From: Deltaproteobacteria bacterium
GTDB taxonomy: Bacteria > Desulfobacterota > Deferrimicrobia > Deferrimicrobiales > Deferrimicrobiaceae
DNA length: 7,441 nucleotides
Direction: 5' to 3'
NCBI GenBank assembly: GCA_003105225.1
Contig: PQAK01000041.1
Coordinates: forward strand, 1-7,441
Positions 4,390-7,441 of the stretch are shown in pieces. The notes under the pieces are model-generated. The model searched no databases. It worked only from the letters and a program-made list of their open reading frames with translations, and was not told where the DNA came from. The position numbers were made by a program, and so were the translations under genes. The first letter of the stretch is position 1; every line of letters begins with the position of its first letter.

Positions 4390-5997
4390 ATGGAACGTGT
4401 TTCGAATTACCTGGTCATTGGAAGCGGCATCGCGGGGTTAAGTTTCGCCCTGCGCGCCGCAAAAACCGGTACGGTGACGGTTATCACGAAGAAGGAGGCC
4501 GCGGAGTCTAGCACGAACTATGCCCAGGGAGGGATCGCCACCGTCTGGAGCGGGGAGGACACCTTCGAGTCGCATATCGAGGACACCCACCGGGCCGGCG
4601 CCGGGCTGTGCCACCCCGACGTGGTGGACCTGGTCGTCCGGGACGCCCCCGCGCGGATCAAGGAATTGATCGCCTGGGGGGTGCGGTTCACCCGCCGCAG
4701 CGGGATGCGGGAATACGACCTGGGCCGGGAGGGCGGACACTCCCGCCGCCGGATCTTCCATGCCAAGGACCTGACCGGCCGCGAGGTGGAGCGGGCCCTG
4801 CTGGAACAGGCGCGGCGGAACCCCCGCATCAAGCTCCACGAAAACCACGCCGCGATCAACCTGATCACCCGGCAGCGGCTCGAGGGGTTCGACCCGCACG
4901 GGACCGACGAGGCGCTGGGGGCGTACGTCCTGGACCAGGAAACGGGCAGGATCCACACCTGCATCGCCGACGCCACGATCCTGGCCACCGGCGGGGTCGG
5001 CAAGGTCTATCTCTACACCAGCAACCCGGACATCGCCACCGGGGACGGGATCGCCATGGCCTACCGGGCCGGGGCCACGATCGCCAACATGGAGTTCGTG
5101 CAGTTCCACCCCACCTGCCTCTACCACCCCCACGCCAAGTCCTTCCTCATCTCCGAGGCGGTCCGGGGCGAGGGGGCGGTCCTCCTCAACCGCGCCGGGA
5201 AGCGGTTCATGCAGGGGGTGCACCCGATGGCCGAGCTCGCCCCCCGGGACATCGTCGCCAGGGCGATCGATTCCGAGCTGAAGCGCACGGGGGAGGACTG
5301 CGTCTACCTCGACATCACGCGCAAGGGGGCGTCCTTCATCCGCGAGCGGTTTCCCAACATCCACGAGACCTGCCTCTCGTTCGGCATCGACATGACGAAG
5401 GAGGCGATCCCGGTCGTGCCGGCGGCGCACTACCTGTGCGGCGGGGTGAGGACCGACCTCGACGGGGAGACCGACATCCGCCGGCTCTTCGCCGTCGGCG
5501 AGTGCGCCTGCACGGGGCTGCACGGGGCCAACCGCCTGGCCTCCAATTCGCTCCTCGAGGCGCTGGTCTATTCCGCCCGCGCCGTCCGGCGGACGAACGA
5601 ACTCTACATCGGCAAGCCCCGCCCCCGCCTCCGTGTCCCGAAATGGGAGCCCGGCAAGGCGCAGGAATCCGACGAGGCGGTCGTCGTGTCCCACAACTGG
5701 GACGAGATCCGGCGGATGATGTGGAACTACGTGGGCATCGTCCGCTCGAACAAGCGGCTGTCGCGGGCGCTCGACCGGATCGAGCTGCTGAAGCGGGAGA
5801 TCTCGGAGTATTACTGGAACTTCAAGGTGACGGGGGACCTGCTCGAGCTGCGCAACATCTGCACCGTGGCGGAGCTGATCGTCCGGTGCGCCATGCAGCG
5901 CAAGGAGAGCCGGGGGCTCCACACGACGATCGACTACCCGTACCTCGACGACGAGCACGGCCGCAAGGACACCCTCATCCGCCGGGAGAGGTTCTAG
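4390..5997 (+). CDS. nadB: L-aspartate oxidase
   Basis: This FAD enzyme oxidises L-aspartate to iminoaspartate, which quinolinate synthase (NadA) condenses with dihydroxyacetone phosphate in NAD synthesis. The 535 residues compare with 540 in Escherichia coli. The FAD site is at the N-terminus (VIGSGIAG, 9-16), followed by SSTNYAQGGIA (40-50) and REGGHSRRRIFHA (113-125). The catalytic set lines up with the E. coli residues: H240 in FHPT, R286 in ELAPRDIVARAID, H347 in PAAHYLCGG and R382 in GLHGANRLASNSLLE. The C-terminal helical domain has HNWDEIRRMMWNYVGIVR and ends RKESRGLHTTIDYP. I prefer the ATG at 4390 because AAAGGAG lies 4 bases before it; an upstream GTG at 4363 would add nine residues. 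It stands alone, diverging from the transglycosylase operon; nadA and nadC are not here. The closeness of this sequence to succinate dehydrogenase flavoproteins is ruled out by the NadB-type motifs. Confidence 0.97.
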   Translation: MERVSNYLVIGSGIAGLSFALRAAKTGTVTVITKKEAAESSTNYAQGGIATVWSGEDTFESHIEDTHRAGAGLCHPDVVDLVVRDAPARIKELIAWGVRFTRRSGMREYDLGREGGHSRRRIFHAKDLTGREVERALLEQARRNPRIKLHENHAAINLITRQRLEGFDPHGTDEALGAYVLDQETGRIHTCIADATILATGGVGKVYLYTSNPDIATGDGIAMAYRAGATIANMEFVQFHPTCLYHPHAKSFLISEAVRGEGAVLLNRAGKRFMQGVHPMAELAPRDIVARAIDSELKRTGEDCVYLDITRKGASFIRERFPNIHETCLSFGIDMTKEAIPVVPAAHYLCGGVRTDLDGETDIRRLFAVGECACTGLHGANRLASNSLLEALVYSARAVRRTNELYIGKPRPRLRVPKWEPGKAQESDEAVVVSHNWDEIRRMMWNYVGIVRSNKRLSRALDRIELLKREISEYYWNFKVTGDLLELRNICTVAELIVRCAMQRKESRGLHTTIDYPYLDDEHGRKDTLIRRERF

Positions 5998-6015
5998 GAT
6001 ACCGCGGAGCCGCCG

Positions 6016-6651
6016 CTACTCCCAGGCGAGGACGGCGCGGCCCTGGACGCCGGTGAGGACGAGCTTGAGGCGCGGCCCGCCGGGCTTGGGCGGCGGCCCC
6101 TCCAGCGCCTCCTTCGGGAACGCCACTTCGTAGGCGCGGTACCACGTCCCGGAATAGGGGAAGAACCGGGAGATCTCCTCGGGGCGCAGATCCGACTTCC
6201 GGAGGTAGGCCGGCTCGAAATCCTTCTCGTCCGCGCGGACCAGCCGCAGGGACCAGAGCGTCCCGGGCTTCTCGAGGTCGTTCCCCTTCTCGTCGGGAAC
6301 GAAGAGGGCGACGAAGAACCGCACGTACCGGTCGGATTCCCCCTTCCACCGGGCGATCACCTTCTCCTTCCGCTCGGCGTCGAGGTAGTAGATGTTCGAG
6401 TATTCCTCCGAGAACGCCCGGACCCACGCGGGAGAGAGCCAGGTGGCCGAGAGGATGAACCGCGTGTCGAGCCCGTCGTGCACTTCCTTCGTTCGCGTGT
6501 ACGTTTCCGTCGTCCGGGCGTACGTGGGCGATCCCTTCACCTTTTCATAGAGGGTCGCCACGCGGGTCCCGCAGGCCGGGGCGGACAGGACCGCTGCAAG
6601 AAGCGCCACGGAAAGGAAGATCCCGTACGGACGCCGGCGAAGGTCATGCAT
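6016..6651 (-). CDS. putative lipoprotein or secreted protein of unknown function
   Basis: The predicted 211-residue protein begins with MHDLRRR, a hydrophobic stretch (about 10-22) and a cysteine at 27 (LSAPAC-G), so it is probably exported. The lipobox is poor, with proline at -2 and alanine at -3, so lipid attachment is likely but not certain. The mature part has no motif that I can name. It contains an alpha-beta mix with many aromatic residues: TRFILSATWLSPAWVRAF (63-80), SNIYYLDAERKEKVIARW (85-102), YVRFFVALFVPDE (108-120), and a last strand KLVLTGVQGRAVLAWE. It overlaps pyrE by 8 bases and should be the last gene of the purF-pyrE transcript. It converges with nadB, with only 18 bases between the stops and no terminator there. 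I give no function. Confidence 0.75.
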   Translation of the reverse strand: MHDLRRRPYGIFLSVALLAAVLSAPACGTRVATLYEKVKGSPTYARTTETYTRTKEVHDGLDTRFILSATWLSPAWVRAFSEEYSNIYYLDAERKEKVIARWKGESDRYVRFFVALFVPDEKGNDLEKPGTLWSLRLVRADEKDFEPAYLRKSDLRPEEISRFFPYSGTWYRAYEVAFPKEALEGPPPKPGGPRLKLVLTGVQGRAVLAWE

Positions 6652-7219
6652 GTTCCACGTCCTCTTTCAGGAACATCGGTTCGAGGCGATACCCCTTCTC
6701 GGCGATGACCGCGGCGCCCCCCTCGTTCCGGTCGACGATGCACAGCACCCGGGAGACCGTCAGGCCGGAGCCTTCCGCCCGCTCGATCGCCCGGAGCGTG
6801 GAGGCGCCGGTGGTCACGACATCCTCCACGATGGCCACCTTCATCCCCTCCCGCAGGTTCTTCGTCCCCTCCATCCACTGCGCGGTGCCGTGCTTCTTGG
6901 GCTCCTTCCGGATGATGAACGCCGGGACCGGCCAGCCCCGCAGGGCGCTGGTCAGGGACACCGCCGTCACGATCGGGTCCGCCCCCAGGGTGATCCCGCC
7001 GACCGCCTCGGGCCACTCCCCCTTCTCCAGCATCCCGCAGAACAGGCGGCCGCAGAGGACGGCCCCCTCCGCGGTGAGCGTCGTCTGCTTGCAGTCGATG
7101 TAGAAGTCGGACTCGCGCCCCGAGGAAAGGATCACCTGGCGCTTCTCGTAGCTTTTTTCCTTGAGGAGCGCAAGGAACCGCTCCCGGTCGCCGACGCCGC
7201 CGGCCTGCAGCTGGGACAT
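6644..7219 (-). CDS. pyrE: orotate phosphoribosyltransferase
   Basis: The cytosolic enzyme joins orotate and PRPP to form orotidine 5'-monophosphate, the fifth step of pyrimidine synthesis. The predicted length of 191 residues fits the family. The N-terminal part has ILSSGRESDFYIDCKQTTL (30-48), typical of the orotate side. The flexible catalytic loop follows at 104-111 (RKEPKKHG). The PRPP-binding motif is VAIVEDVVTTGAS (128-140), with the acidic pair E132-D133 before TTG. The ATG at 7219 has GGAGG about 10 bases ahead. It lies 36 bases after purF and overlaps the next gene by 8 bases, so all three are probably one operon linking purine and pyrimidine synthesis through the shared substrate PRPP. 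Confidence 0.95.
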   Translation of the reverse strand: MSQLQAGGVGDRERFLALLKEKSYEKRQVILSSGRESDFYIDCKQTTLTAEGAVLCGRLFCGMLEKGEWPEAVGGITLGADPIVTAVSLTSALRGWPVPAFIIRKEPKKHGTAQWMEGTKNLREGMKVAIVEDVVTTGASTLRAIERAEGSGLTVSRVLCIVDRNEGGAAVIAEKGYRLEPMFLKEDVEHA

Positions 7220-7255
7220 GGCTTCTTCGCCTCCCGCCCGTGGGATGAAGTTATT

Positions 7256-7441
7256 TTATATGCGGACGGAGCCGCGGAACAGCGGAAGCTGCTCCTCGCT
7301 CTCCGGAAGCTCGAGCGGCACCGGGTACGTCCCGGAGAAACAGGAATCGCAATATCCCTTTTCCATCCTGGGCACGCAGGCGTGCAGCGCGTCGATGGTC
7401 ATGTAGCCGAGGGAGTCGGAAGTGAGGTACGTGTTGATCTC
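7256..7441 (-). CDS. purF: amidophosphoribosyltransferase, C-terminal end
   Basis: Only the last 61 residues are in the window; the gene continues past the right edge and the frame is open at 7441. The visible part shows a DSLGYMTIDAL segment, then YCDSCFSGTYPVP, which is the C-terminal signature of glutamine PRPP amidotransferase, the enzyme of the first committed step of purine synthesis. The CxxC pair corresponds to two of the four cysteines that hold a 4Fe-4S cluster in Bacillus-type PurF, so this is the iron-sulfur form rather than the cluster-free E. coli form. It is the first visible gene of the purF-pyrE-lipoprotein transcript. Confidence 0.92.
   Translation of the reverse strand, partial: EINTYLTSDSLGYMTIDALHACVPRMEKGYCDSCFSGTYPVPLELPESEEQLPLFRGSVRI

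Noticed and set aside
4438..5958. 506-residue open frame antisense to nadB, and a 482-residue frame at 4608-6056
   Set aside because: Both are shadows of nadB caused by high GC at third codon positions; the translations are rich in P, R, G and H with no domain pattern.

Overview
The window is a GC-rich, gene-dense piece of bacterial chromosome. It carries housekeeping genes (nadB, pgsA, pyrE, the 3' end of purF, a tRNA-Gly) and a short lower-GC accessory patch. Signal peptides, a periplasmic-type lytic transglycosylase, a putative lipoprotein and a purF with the iron-sulfur type CxxC point to a Gram-negative, most plausibly a deltaproteobacterium-like lineage (Desulfuromonadota or a relative). 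That placement is an impression from gene style and was not tested.

Positions 1-1107 (+): the end of a family I CoA-transferase subunit A and a complete subunit B, a coupled pair of the GctAB/IpdAB type. The B subunit seems to lack the glutamate that is the nucleophile in classical glutaconate CoA-transferase. Positions 1250-1842 (+): a compact set of three tiny genes. A soluble zinc-ribbon protein is followed by a 27-residue membrane peptide and a membrane-anchored zinc-ribbon protein. The two zinc-ribbon proteins are clear tandem paralogues. I do not recognise this family, and it is the most novel-looking part of the window.

Positions 1938-2103 (-): a complete tRNA-Gly(GCC) transcription unit, with promoter, gene with encoded CCA, and an intrinsic terminator. 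Positions 2215-3132 (-): a Phd/ParE-type toxin-antitoxin pair with a palindromic operator-promoter, followed by an unrecognised 54-residue protein. This patch lies between pgsA and tRNA-Gly(GCC), two genes that are direct neighbours in Escherichia coli (pgsA-glyW), so it looks like an insertion into an old neighbourhood.

Positions 3162-4359 (-): a lytic transglycosylase and pgsA, overlapping by 4 bases, behind a near-consensus promoter. Divergent from them, 4390-5997 (+), is nadB, L-aspartate oxidase. Positions 6016-7441 (-): the end of purF, then pyrE, then a putative lipoprotein of unknown function overlapping pyrE by 8 bases. This is a nucleotide-synthesis operon with an envelope gene attached.

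No gene-free stretch exceeds 300 bases. The largest gaps are 1108-1249, 1843-1987 and 2063-2214. No CRISPR array, insertion sequence or rRNA was seen.
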